A DNA stretch of 9,727 nt, taken from NCBI GenBank assembly GCA_013816275.1, contig JACDER010000031.1, forward strand, positions 1 through 9,727, given 5' to 3'. This document shows, in pieces, positions 1 through 5,774 of the stretch. The position numbers were made by a program, and so were the translations under genes. The notes under the pieces were generated by a model. It did not search any database, was not told the origin of the DNA, and was given only the letters and a program-made list of their open reading frames with translations. The stretch comes from Actinomycetota bacterium (GTDB taxonomy: Bacteria > Actinomycetota > Thermoleophilia > Gaiellales > Gaiellaceae). Within the stretch, counting starts at the first letter, position 1. Each line of letters begins with the position of its first letter.

Positions 1-244
1 CCGAAGGGGTGGCGATCGTCCAGGCGGCCGAGAGCCCTTCGAGCGCCGCGACCGCGAGGAGGACCAGAACCGGCGCGCTGCGCAGAAGCCGACGCGCGCG
101 GGTGGGATCGTCGACAAAGGCTACGAGGGCCACGATCGCAGCAAGCGCGGCGAACGTCCACTGGGGAACGGCATCGAATCCTCCCTCCCAGAAGACCGCC
201 ACGCCGACGGCCCCGAGGAGGAGCGCGATCAGAACAGCCCGCAC
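1..244 (-). CDS. N-terminal part of a multi-pass membrane protein (cut by window edge)
   Basis: The frame is open from a GTG at 242-244 to the window edge, giving 81 residues. The product is strongly hydrophobic, with likely membrane segments at about residues 4-19, 30-45 and 58-76. A short basic stretch (RARRLLR, 49-55) lies between the second and third. The pattern resembles the N-terminus of O-antigen ligase/polymerase-type membrane proteins, and the motif LEGLSAAWT near the third segment fits that loosely. The evidence is composition rather than a diagnostic motif, so the family is a guess. The start is uncertain: no Shine-Dalgarno precedes the GTG, and the frame stays open upstream into the preceding gene. 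The gene begins about 37 nt after the stop of the secreted-protein gene, in the same direction. Confidence 0.55.
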   Translation of the reverse strand, partial: MRAVLIALLLGAVGVAVFWEGGFDAVPQWTFAALAAIVALVAFVDDPTRARRLLRSAPVLVLLAVAALEGLSAAWTIATPS

Positions 245-281
245 GGGCGAAACTATCGCGTCTCGGGACTCGGGACGGGCG

Positions 282-776
282 CTACGGTCCAGGCCCGCAA
301 TCCTGGGTGCCGTCGACGTTCCGCCAGTTGGGCCAGTTGCGACCGTTGTTGAAGGATCGGACGGTCCATCCGCAATGGTCGTACGAGCCGGAGACGTAGG
401 CGATTCCTTTCGAGCGCCAGAACGTACCGATCACGTCAAAGTAGAAGTTCGACCGGTAGGGGGCATCGCCGATGGTCACGTCGTCACCCTCTCGAGGATG
501 GTTCGGGAAGGCCATGTGCCAGTGCTTGCCGCGGTCGAAGGTCTCGCACACGCGCGTCGCCGACGTGTTCGTGCCGTAACGCCTCCACCCGCAAAGACGC
601 TTGCCCCGACCCGCGACGTAGTACGGCGTGAGAGCCCAACCGTGCGTCCGCCTTCCATCTAGCCAGTGGACGCGAACGCCCGGCGGAATGCGGGAAGAAT
701 CCCCGGTGCTGCTGCCGACCAGTGCCGACGAGGCAGCCAGCGCCGCGACGACGAACGCGCTGGAGAACGCCCGCAT
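282..776 (-). CDS. Secreted protein with two Asp-box-like motifs, function unknown
   Basis: The 164-residue product begins with a Sec-type signal sequence (MRAF, then a hydrophobic stretch at about 7-20, then a Ser/Gly-rich region) and has no lipobox, so it is probably exported. The mature part contains two motifs of the Asp-box (BNR) type: TFDRGKHW at 79-86, which fits S/T-x-D-x-G-x-x-W, and SFNNGRNW at 141-148, with Asn for Asp. Asp-boxes cap beta-hairpins in beta-propellers such as sialidases and photosystem assembly factors. Two motifs in 164 residues are too few for a complete propeller, so this may be a small beta-sheet protein. Four cysteines (62, 77, 135, 160) could form two disulfides outside the cell. 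The ATG lies 21 nt after the rplQ stop with no clear Shine-Dalgarno. I cannot assign a substrate or role. Confidence 0.75.
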   Translation of the reverse strand: MRAFSSAFVVAALAASSALVGSSTGDSSRIPPGVRVHWLDGRRTHGWALTPYYVAGRGKRLCGWRRYGTNTSATRVCETFDRGKHWHMAFPNHPREGDDVTIGDAPYRSNFYFDVIGTFWRSKGIAYVSGSYDHCGWTVRSFNNGRNWPNWRNVDGTQDCGPGP

Positions 777-797
777 CCGGGAGAATAGTGCCCGTTC

Positions 798-1160
798 CTA
801 AGGCGTGTAGTCGACCAGCTCGAGGTACGCCATCTCGGCGGAGTCCCCCTGGCGCGGGCCGATCTTCACGATCCGCGAGTAGCCGCCCGGCCGGTCGGCA
901 AACCGGGGGGCGACGTCGGTGAAGAGCTTGTGGACCACGTCCTGTGAGCGAAGGTAGGCGAGGGCCTGCCGGCGTGCGTGCAGGTCTCCCCGCCTCCCCA
1001 GCGTGATCATCTGCTCTGCGATCGGGCGAACGGCCTTGGCCTTGGCCACGGTCGTCTGGATGCGTCCATGTTCGATCAGCGCACCCGCAAGGTTCGCGTA
1101 CAGCGCCCTCCGGTGCGCGGAGTCGCGCCCGAGCTTCTTTCCGGTGCGCTGGTGACGCAT
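798..1160 (-). CDS. rplQ: 50S ribosomal protein L17
   Basis: The 120-residue protein opens with [20 protein letters not shown], the signature start of bacterial L17, and continues with the conserved block [23 protein letters not shown] in pieces around residues 28-51. It ends YLELVDYTP, a standard L17 C-terminus. L17 is a large-subunit protein near the peptide exit tunnel. The length is normal for the family. The ATG is 4 nt after the rpoA stop, matching the usual rpoA-rplQ end of the alpha operon. In many bacteria truA or ABC-transporter genes follow; here a secreted protein gene follows after 21 nt, and no hairpin terminator is visible in that gap. Confidence 0.98.
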   Translation of the reverse strand: MRHQRTGKKLGRDSAHRRALYANLAGALIEHGRIQTTVAKAKAVRPIAEQMITLGRRGDLHARRQALAYLRSQDVVHKLFTDVAPRFADRPGGYSRIVKIGPRQGDSAEMAYLELVDYTP

Positions 1161-1164
1161 CGTT

Positions 1165-2130
1165 CTAGCCTTCGTCCCCCCGCAGCCCGAGCCCGTGCGT
1201 CGCCAGCGTCTCCTTGACCTCCTCGATCGACTTGCGACCGAAGTTCGGGATGGCCGCCAGCTCGTTCTCGCTCTTCGACACGAGCTCGCCGATCGTCTCG
1301 ATCCCCACCCGCTTGAGGCAGTTGTACGAGCGAACGCCCAGCTCGAGCTCCTCGATCGGGAAGTTCTCCATGGCGTGCGTGACAGGCGCCTCCGCGACCT
1401 CCGCGGCGGCCTCGCCGAAGCCCTCGATCTTCTCCAGGTCGGTGAAGATCGCGAGCTGACGGATCAGGATCTCGGCCGCCTGGGCGACCGCGTCCTTCGG
1501 GTTGACCGAGCCGTCGGTCGTGATGTCGAGACGGAGCTTGTCGTAGTCGGTGCGCTGGCCGACGCGTGCGGCCTCGACCTCGTAGGCGACCCGGCGGACG
1601 GGCGAGAAGATCGAGTCGACCGGAATCACACCGATCGTGTGCTGCTCGCCTCGGTTGAGCTCGGCGGGGATGTAGCCGCGGCCGCGTCCGATCGTCAGCA
1701 CGATCTCGAACTTGCCCTTGCCGGACAGATGGGCGATCTCGAGGTCCGGGTTGAGAATCTCGAGGTCGGCCGGAGCCTCGATGTCGGCTGCTGTGACGGT
1801 GCCGGGGCCCTTCTTCGAGAGATAGACCTCGATCTCCGGCGCCTCGCCGTACAGCGTGCAGATCAGGTTCTTCAGATTCAGGATGATGTCGGTCACGTCC
1901 TCCTGGACGCCCGGAAGCGTCGTGAACTCGTGCGCGACGCCCTCGATCTTGACCGAGGTAACCGCAGCCCCCTCGAGCGAGGAGAGCAGCACGCGCCGAA
2001 GCGAGTTGCCGAACGTGTAGCCGAAGCCGCGGTCGAGCGGCTCGATGACGAAGACGCCGCGGAGATCGTCGACCTCCTCGTGGACGATCCTCGTCTGCAG
2101 TTCCGTGGGGCTCATGGTGCGAGTTGCCAT
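1165..2130 (-). CDS. rpoA: DNA-directed RNA polymerase subunit alpha
   Basis: The 321-residue protein has the complete two-domain alpha architecture. The N-terminal dimerisation domain (about 1-235) carries [21 protein letters not shown] (in pieces, residues 36-56), the block that contacts beta. An acidic/alanine linker follows at about 236-255. The C-terminal domain (about 256-315) contains [12 protein letters not shown] at 266-277, where R267 corresponds to E. coli R265 in the helix that binds UP-element DNA, and [10 protein letters not shown] at 296-305. The ATG at 2128-2130 is preceded by AAGGA about 5 nt upstream; a second ATG five codons later (MSPTEL) is a weaker alternative. RpoA nucleates core RNA polymerase assembly. 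It lies 38 nt from rpsD, the only simple spacer among the ribosomal genes downstream of infA. Confidence 0.99.
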   Translation of the reverse strand: MATRTMSPTELQTRIVHEEVDDLRGVFVIEPLDRGFGYTFGNSLRRVLLSSLEGAAVTSVKIEGVAHEFTTLPGVQEDVTDIILNLKNLICTLYGEAPEIEVYLSKKGPGTVTAADIEAPADLEILNPDLEIAHLSGKGKFEIVLTIGRGRGYIPAELNRGEQHTIGVIPVDSIFSPVRRVAYEVEAARVGQRTDYDKLRLDITTDGSVNPKDAVAQAAEILIRQLAIFTDLEKIEGFGEAAAEVAEAPVTHAMENFPIEELELGVRSYNCLKRVGIETIGELVSKSENELAAIPNFGRKSIEEVKETLATHGLGLRGDEG

Positions 2131-2168
2131 ACGTTCCTTTCGAGTCGGGGGCCAGGACGCCCCGGCAG

Positions 2169-2789
2169 TTACTTGGAGTAGAGCTCGACGATCAACGACT
2201 CCTGCACGGGAGTGTCGATCTCTGCTCGTTCAGGCCACTTGAGAATCTTTCCGGTGAGCCCGTCGTGGTCGGCCTCGAGCCACGGGGCGACGGATGCGGT
2301 CAAGTCGGTTGCGTCGCGCATGACGGCCTCGGCCGAGCTCCCAGGAGTCATCGTGACGATGTCGCCGGGCTTCACGCGGTAGCTGGGGATGTTGACCCTG
2401 CGCCCGTTGACGTGGAAGTGGCCGTGGCGGACGAGCTGGCGAGCCTGTGCGCGCGAAGCGGCGAATCCGAGCCGGTAGACGACGTTGTCGAGCCGCGTCT
2501 CGAGCATGCGGAGGAGCTCCTCGCCGGTGATGCCGGAGCCCTTCGCAGCCTTCGCGTAGTACGTCCGGAACTGCTTCTCGAGCAGCCCGTAGAAGCGGCG
2601 CGCCTTCTGCTTCTCGCGGAGCTGGAGCAGGTACTCGGACTGCTTGATCCGTCCGCGCCCGTGCTCGCCCGGCGGATAGCTCCGCCGCTCGATCGCGCAC
2701 TTCTCGGTCAGGCAGCGCTCGCCCTTGAGGAAGAGCTTCATGCCCTCGCGGCGGCACTGCTTGCACTTGGGGGAGCGGTCTCTCGCCAT
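2169..2789 (-). CDS. rpsD: 30S ribosomal protein S4
   Basis: The 206-residue protein is a full-length S4. Four cysteines at 9, 12, 26 and 31 (C-x2-C-x13-C-x4-C) form the N-terminal zinc site of the C+ type of S4. The S4 RNA-binding domain follows: [20 protein letters not shown] (96-115), then [22 protein letters not shown] in pieces. S4 binds the 5' domain of 16S rRNA early in assembly and, in enterobacteria, represses the alpha operon. The ATG overlaps by one base the stop of the upstream 55-codon linker frame (TAATG). A partial Shine-Dalgarno (GGGAAGTGA) lies about 8 nt upstream within the end of that linker. Confidence 0.98.
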   Translation of the reverse strand: MARDRSPKCKQCRREGMKLFLKGERCLTEKCAIERRSYPPGEHGRGRIKQSEYLLQLREKQKARRFYGLLEKQFRTYYAKAAKGSGITGEELLRMLETRLDNVVYRLGFAASRAQARQLVRHGHFHVNGRRVNIPSYRVKPGDIVTMTPGSSAEAVMRDATDLTASVAPWLEADHDGLTGKILKWPERAEIDTPVQESLIVELYSK

Positions 2790-2956
2790 TAGCGGTCACT
2801 TCCCGGCTGAATCGTGCGCGCCAGCCGCGAAACGCCGGCCTCGCAAGGACGCAGGGAGCGTTCGTAGCCGGAGGCTACGGGCGCGACTGAGGACGCCGCG
2901 AGGACGCGCGTTGCAGCGCCCTGGCGCGTGCGAGGCAGACGGAAGGGGGCCGCCAT
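2789..2956 (-). CDS. Linker ORF A, 55 codons, between rpsK and rpsD
   Basis: This frame begins with an ATG overlapping the rpsK stop (TAATG) and ends with a TAA overlapping the rpsD ATG (TAATG), so it fills the whole gap. GGAGG lies 5 nt before its ATG, inside the end of rpsK. The product starts [17 protein letters not shown], contains [13 protein letters not shown] (22-34) and [12 protein letters not shown] (35-46), and is rich in Arg, Ala and Ser. The inner part matches linkers B (3360-3596) and C (7028-7264), except that 23 codons after YERS are absent. I recognise no known domain. It could be a translated small protein, a coupling device with no protein function, or simply an open stretch of a GC-rich repeat. 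Flush ends in all three copies favour translation; this is inference. Confidence 0.45.
   Translation of the reverse strand: MAAPFRLPRTRQGAATRVLAASSVAPVASGYERSLRPCEAGVSRLARTIQPGSDR
2816..2932 (-). repeat. Intergenic repeat copy A (short form)
   Basis: This is the shortest of three related copies. It shares with B and C an identical 33-nt block (here 2863-2895) that includes the hairpin 2863-2879 (7-bp stem, 3-nt loop). The outer ends also match: CGCCAG near 2819 and the mirror CTGGCG near 2921 form an imperfect terminal inverted repeat. Relative to B it lacks the 69 nt equivalent to 3426-3494. It lies wholly between rpsK and rpsD, in the same orientation as the other copies. The outermost bases next to each gene are not conserved, so the repeat unit is smaller than the gap. 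Confidence 0.93.
2863..2879 (-). other. Conserved hairpin in repeat copy A
   Basis: CGTAGCC and GGCTACG pair perfectly over 7 bp around a GGA (TCC on the transcript strand) loop. The same hairpin with identical stem and loop occurs at 3503-3519 and 7171-7187. It has no following T-tract, so it is not a typical terminator. Codons for the linker residues VASGY run through it. Confidence 0.8.
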
Positions 2957-3360
2957 TAGACCCTCCGCCTTTTGCGCAGCCGCACGCCGTTGTGGGCCTG
3001 CGGCGTCACGTCCCGGACACCGAGGATCTCCAGGCCCGCTGCCTGGAGCGAGCGGATCGCTGTCTCGCGGCCCGAGCCGGGCCCCTTGACGAAGACCTCG
3101 ACCTTCTGGAGGCCGTGCTCCATGCCCTTCCGGGCGCACGAGTCGGCGGTCACCTGGGCGGCGAACGGCGTCGACTTGCGCGAGCCCTTGAAGCCGGCAG
3201 AGCCGGCGGACTCCCAGACGATCACGTTCCCCTCGGGGTCGGTGAGCGTGACGATCGTGTTGTTGAACGACGTTTTGATGTGCGCCTGGCCGATCGCGAT
3301 GTTCTTGCGAACGCGGCGGCGGCTCCGCCCTCGGGCGGCTTGTCTGCGAGGAGGAGCCAT
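2956..3360 (-). CDS. rpsK: 30S ribosomal protein S11
   Basis: The 134-residue protein is a normal-length S11. A basic N-terminus (residues 1-20) is followed by the conserved [20 protein letters not shown] (28-47), then [38 protein letters not shown] and a C-terminal [19 protein letters not shown]11 sits on the platform of the small subunit and contacts 16S rRNA and mRNA near the E site. The ATG overlaps by one base the TGA of linker B, and GAGGTGA about 6 nt upstream, inside linker B, is a strong Shine-Dalgarno. The gene is flanked on both sides by directly repeated DNA (copies A and B). Confidence 0.98.
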   Translation of the reverse strand: MAPPRRQAARGRSRRRVRKNIAIGQAHIKTSFNNTIVTLTDPEGNVIVWESAGSAGFKGSRKSTPFAAQVTADSCARKGMEHGLQKVEVFVKGPGSGRETAIRSLQAAGLEILGVRDVTPQAHNGVRLRKRRRV

Positions 3361-3596
3361 CAGCGATCACCTCGCTCGGCACGCGTGCTCGCCGGCTGCG
3401 AAACGCCCGCGTCGCAAGGACGCAGCCGGCGTAGGCTCGACGGAGCCGGCCCAAGAGCGAAGCCGGTGGCTTCGCCGCCCGCGGAGCGGGAAGCGGAGCG
3501 TTCGTAGCCGGAGGCTACGGGCGCGACTGAGGACGACGCGAGGCGGAGCGTTGCAGCACCCCGGCGAGTGCGCGGGACGAGGGAGGGGGTCGCCAT
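3360..3596 (-). CDS. Linker ORF B, 78 codons, between rpsM and rpsK
   Basis: The ATG overlaps the rpsM stop (TAATG) and the TGA overlaps the rpsK ATG (TGATG), so the frame fills the gap exactly. The product opens [17 protein letters not shown] and contains [13 protein letters not shown] (22-34), [13 protein letters not shown] (49-61) and AGVSQPAS (63-70). It aligns with linker C without gaps: by my count 52 of 78 residues are identical, and differences concentrate in the first and last eight residues. There is no signal peptide, membrane segment or known domain. The last codons contain GAGGTGA, which serves as the ribosome-binding site of rpsK, so translation through the linker would also deliver ribosomes to that start. 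Whether the peptide itself has a function cannot be told from sequence. Confidence 0.5.
   Translation of the reverse strand: MATPSLVPRTRRGAATLRLASSSVAPVASGYERSASRSAGGEATGFALGPAPSSLRRLRPCDAGVSQPASTRAERGDR
3386..3572 (-). repeat. Intergenic repeat copy B (long form)
   Basis: This copy is about 187 nt and matches C along its whole length. A 42-nt stretch at 3412-3453 is identical to 7080-7121, and the 33-nt block at 3503-3535 is identical to 2863-2895 and 7171-7203. Within the 42-nt stretch a second small hairpin is visible (GGCTC-GACG-GAGCC, 3434-3447). The copy lies between rpsM and rpsK in the same orientation as A and C. No transposase gene is present; the ends are imperfect inverted repeats only. 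Confidence 0.95.
3503..3519 (-). other. Conserved hairpin in repeat copy B
   Basis: The stem and 3-nt loop are identical to the hairpins at 2863-2879 and 7171-7187, with 7 paired bases. Confidence 0.8.
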
Positions 3597-3979
3597 TAGG
3601 TCTTCTGGGCCGCCTTCTTGCCACGGCCGACGGTCTTCTTCGGGCCCTTGCGCGTGCGCGCGTTCGTCTTCGTCCTCTGGCCGTTCACGGGGAGGCCGCG
3701 CCGGTGGCGGATCCCGCGGTACGCGCCGATCTCGCCCAGGCGCTTGATCGCCTGCGAGCGCTCGCGCCGCAGGTCGCCCTCGACCTGGAGCTTCTCGTCG
3801 ATGTAGTTGCGGAGAGTCGTGATCTCCTCGTCGGTCAGATCGCGGACCTTGGTGTCGGGCGAGAACCCGAGGGCGTCGCAGATCTTGCGCGCGGTCGAAG
3901 GCCCGATCCCGTAGATGTATGTCAGCCCGATCTCGAGCCGCTTCTCACGGGGAAGATTGACGCCTGCGATTCGTGCCAC
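3596..3979 (-). CDS. rpsM: 30S ribosomal protein S13
   Basis: The 127-residue product begins [20 protein letters not shown], the standard S13 start, followed by [14 protein letters not shown] (helix-hairpin-helix-like region) and the C-terminal signature [27 protein letters not shown] in pieces. The tail is lysine-rich ([14 protein letters not shown]), as usual for S13 tails that reach the P site. S13 forms the head of the small subunit and bridges to L5. The start codon is GTG at 3977-3979, 6 nt after the rpmJ stop; an AGGGG near the end of rpmJ is the likely ribosome-binding site. The stop overlaps the ATG of linker B. Confidence 0.98.
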   Translation of the reverse strand: MARIAGVNLPREKRLEIGLTYIYGIGPSTARKICDALGFSPDTKVRDLTDEEITTLRNYIDEKLQVEGDLRRERSQAIKRLGEIGAYRGIRHRRGLPVNGQRTKTNARTRKGPKKTVGRGKKAAQKT

Positions 3980-3985
3980 GGCTCG

Positions 3986-4099
3986 CTACCCCTGCCTTTG
4001 CTTGTGCCGGGGGTTGGTGCAGATAACCATGACGCGGCCGTGCCGCTTGATCACGCGGCAGCGCTCGCACATTGGCTTGACTGATGCTCGTACCTTCAT
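3986..4099 (-). CDS. rpmJ: 50S ribosomal protein L36
   Basis: The 37-residue protein begins [20 protein letters not shown] and ends RHKQRQG, matching bacterial L36 over its whole length. C11, C14, C27 and H32 form the zinc ribbon of the C+ form. In many bacteria this form is replaced by a zinc-free paralogue under zinc limitation; no paralogue is in the window. Its ATG overlaps the infA stop (ATGA, 4096-4099), a typical tight coupling. Together with infA it links the spc and alpha sections. Confidence 0.97.
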   Translation of the reverse strand: MKVRASVKPMCERCRVIKRHGRVMVICTNPRHKQRQG

Positions 4100-4317
4100 C
4101 GGTATCGGTAAGTGATTCGCCCTCGGGACAAGTCGTATGGAGAGAGCTCGACCTTCACCCGGTCGCCCGGAAGGATGCGGATGTAGTTCTTGCGCATCTT
4201 CCCGGAGATCGTGGCGAGAACATCGTGGCCGCCCTGGTCAAGCTGCACTCGGAACATCGTGCTGGGAAGCGCTTCGACGATCTCTCCCTCGACCTCGATC
4301 TTGTCCTCTTTGGTTAC
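4096..4317 (-). CDS. infA: Translation initiation factor IF-1, apparent GTA start
   Basis: The frame encodes 73 residues matching IF-1 end to end: [20 protein letters not shown], then [40 protein letters not shown] and [14 protein letters not shown]-1 is an OB-fold protein that occupies the ribosomal A site during initiation. The frame has no ATG, GTG, TTG or CTG at the expected position. The codon aligned with the family start is GTA (4315-4317), and the codon before it is an in-frame TAA (4318-4320). AAGGAGG at 4325-4331 ends 7 nt before the GTA, ideal spacing. The first in-frame ATG is codon 21, which would remove the first strands of the OB fold. Either the true base is G (GTG start) and the sequence has an error, or a rare start codon is used. 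Confidence 0.9.
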   Translation of the reverse strand, partial: VTKEDKIEVEGEIVEALPSTMFRVQLDQGGHDVLATISGKMRKNYIRILPGDRVKVELSPYDLSRGRITYRYR

Positions 4318-4324
4318 TTACCTG

Positions 4325-4331
4325 CCTCCTT
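4325..4331 (-). promoter_or_regulatory. Shine-Dalgarno of infA
   Basis: AAGGAGG on the transcript strand is a near-perfect anti-16S match. It ends 7 nt upstream of GTA 4315-4317, which fixes the start of IF-1 at that codon despite its non-canonical identity. Confidence 0.8.
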
Positions 4332-4346
4332 CACGCCTTCAGAGAA

Positions 4347-4367
4347 ACCGCGCCCGGCGAGCGCGGT
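4347..4367 (-). terminator. Hairpin in the map-infA gap, possible weak terminator or attenuator
   Basis: On the transcript strand ACCGCGC pairs with GCGCGGT over 7 bp around a 7-nt loop and is followed by TTCTCT, a pyrimidine-rich but interrupted tract. It lies 30 nt before the infA start and just upstream of its Shine-Dalgarno. The poor T-tract makes strong termination doubtful; an attenuator or a leader structure of an infA-specific transcript is equally possible. Confidence 0.35.
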
Positions 4368-4425
4368 AAAACGACAGTTGAACAACACAGAACACAGCAC
4401 AGCACGGCTCGGCGCCGCGCAGTGA

Positions 4426-5199
4426 TCATCGTAGCAAACCCGCCCCGACCCCAGCCGGGGCCGTCAGGACGCGCGGACCATCGTCGGTCACCGCGACCGT
4501 GTGCTCGAAATGAGCCGCCAGCGAGTCGTCCGAAGTCGAGATCGACCACTGATCGTCGTGGACGTAGATCTCGCGCGATCCAGCGCTGATCATCGGCTCG
4601 ATCGCGAGGGTCATTCCGGACTCGAGCCTGGGGCCGCGCCCGGGCTCGCCGTAGTTCGGGATCTGCGGCTCCTCGTGCATCGAGCGCCCGACCCCGTGCC
4701 CCACGAGGCTGCGGATCACGGCATAGCCCGCGCCCTCCGCGGAGCGCTGGACGGCGGCTGAGATGTCCCCGACCCGGTTGCCGGAGCGCGCCTGCTCGAT
4801 CCCCGCCTCGAGCGCCGCGCGACAAGCCTGGAGCAGCTGCTCCGCCTCGGCCGAGATCTCCCCGACGGGGAACGTCCAGGCCGAGTCGGCGACGAAGCCG
4901 CCGAGGGTCACTCCCACGTCGACCGAGACCACGTCTCCCGTCTTCAGCTCATACTCCCCCGGGATCCCGTGGACGACCATCGAGTTCGGCGACACGCAGA
5001 TCGACGCCGGGTAGCCACGATAACCCTTGAAGGTCGGCACGCCGCCACGGGAGCGGATGTGCTCCTCCGCCATGGCGTCGAGCTCGGCAGTAGTGGCGTT
5101 CGGCTGCATGTGCTCGGAGACGAGGGCGAGCACCTCGGCCACGACCCGGCCGGCTTCGGCCATCTGGTCGATCTCGGCCGGTGACTTGCGGATGATCAC
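4426..5199 (-). CDS. map: Methionine aminopeptidase, type I
   Basis: The 257-residue enzyme removes the initiator methionine from nascent proteins. All expected residues of the pita-bread fold are visible: H77 (VVHGIPG) for substrate contact, and the dinuclear metal ligands D94 (VSVDVGV), D105 (VADSAWTF), H168 (GHGVGRSMHEEP), E201 (AIEPMI) and E232 (FEHTVAV), with H175 in the active site. There is no N-terminal zinc-finger extension. The start is a GTG overlapping the adk stop (GTGA, 5196-5199), giving MIIRKSPAEID, the normal beginning for this family; upstream in-frame codons lie inside adk and are rejected. The secY-adk-map order is conserved in Gram-positive bacteria and actinobacteria. 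Confidence 0.97.
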   Translation of the reverse strand: MIIRKSPAEIDQMAEAGRVVAEVLALVSEHMQPNATTAELDAMAEEHIRSRGGVPTFKGYRGYPASICVSPNSMVVHGIPGEYELKTGDVVSVDVGVTLGGFVADSAWTFPVGEISAEAEQLLQACRAALEAGIEQARSGNRVGDISAAVQRSAEGAGYAVIRSLVGHGVGRSMHEEPQIPNYGEPGRGPRLESGMTLAIEPMISAGSREIYVHDDQWSISTSDDSLAAHFEHTVAVTDDGPRVLTAPAGVGAGLLR

Positions 5200-5774
5200 T
5201 GCCGGACGGCCGCCTGCTCCAGCGCCTGCTGGATCTCGGCGAAGACTTCGTCGACCGGGCGGTCTCCGTGGATGACCACGAGGTTGCCCTGCGCCCGGTA
5301 GTGCTCGATCACCGGCTCGGTCTCTCGCCGGTACAGGGCGAGGCGCGTCCGAATTGCTTCGGGCGTGTCGTCGACCCGCCCCTCCTCCTGCGCGCGCTTC
5401 GAGAGCCGGGCGACGCACACGTCCTCGGGCACGTCCAGCTGGAGAACGACCGTGACCGGGCGCTCGATCTCACGCAGCATGGCGTCGAGCGCCTCCGCCT
5501 GCGCCATGGTGCGCGGGAAGCCGTCGAGGATGAAGCCGTCCTCGACGTCGTCCTGCTCGAGCCGTTCGCGGATGAGCCCGATCATCAGATCGTCGGGAAC
5601 GAGCTCGCCGGCCTCGTAGATCGGCTTCACCCGCCGGCCGAACTCGGTCTCGGCCGCGATCGACTGCCGCAGCATGTCGCCGGTGGCGATGTGCGCGAGC
5701 CCGTAGCTCACCGCGATCCGCTGGGCCTGCGTGCCCTTGCCGGACCCCTGTGGGCCCAGGATCAGAATGTTCAT
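5196..5774 (-). CDS. adk: Adenylate kinase (short-LID form)
   Basis: The 192-residue enzyme interconverts ATP + AMP and 2 ADP. The P-loop GPQGSGKGT is at residues 7-15, the AMP-binding region TGDMLRQSIA at 31-40, and GFPRT at 85-89 with the AMP-contacting R88. The LID is short (SKRAQEEGRVDDTPEAIRTR, 125-144), with no zinc-binding cysteines, as in mycobacterial Adk, and carries the expected arginines. The ATG overlaps the secY stop by one base (TAATG at 5772-5776) and the stop overlaps the map GTG, so all three genes are coupled. Confidence 0.97.
   Translation of the reverse strand: MNILILGPQGSGKGTQAQRIAVSYGLAHIATGDMLRQSIAAETEFGRRVKPIYEAGELVPDDLMIGLIRERLEQDDVEDGFILDGFPRTMAQAEALDAMLREIERPVTVVLQLDVPEDVCVARLSKRAQEEGRVDDTPEAIRTRLALYRRETEPVIEHYRAQGNLVVIHGDRPVDEVFAEIQQALEQAAVRQ

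Larger units (their letters stand above)
4318..4425 (-). other. map-infA intergenic region (108 nt)
   Basis: This is the largest gap in the operon not filled by an open linker frame. It is less GC-rich than its surroundings in the part 4364-4400 and contains three CACAG units (4386-4390, 4393-4397, 4398-4402; CTGTG on the transcript strand). Downstream come the hairpin 4347-4367 and the infA ribosome-binding site. A promoter ahead of infA is common in bacteria and the lower GC would suit one, but I find no convincing -35/-10 pair. Confidence 0.5.

Noticed and set aside
9..662. Plus-strand frame of 217 codons at the left edge
   Set aside because: It is antisense to the secreted-protein and membrane-protein genes, and its Arg/Ala/Thr-rich translation looks like a shadow.
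1195..2181. Long plus-strand open frame opposite rpoA
   Set aside because: It is the antisense shadow of rpoA in GC-rich DNA; the translation has no recognisable family and rpoA is certain.
2863..2879. The conserved hairpins as intrinsic terminators
   Set aside because: No T-tract follows on the transcript strand, and termination there would cut off essential downstream genes.
2972..4084. Plus-strand open frame of about 370 codons across rpsK, repeat B and rpsM
   Set aside because: It is antisense to three ribosomal genes and composed of their reverse-strand translation; codon bias explains the openness.
5200..5418. N-terminal extension of the map frame
   Set aside because: It lies inside adk in another phase; the GTG overlapping the adk stop gives a standard MetAP start.
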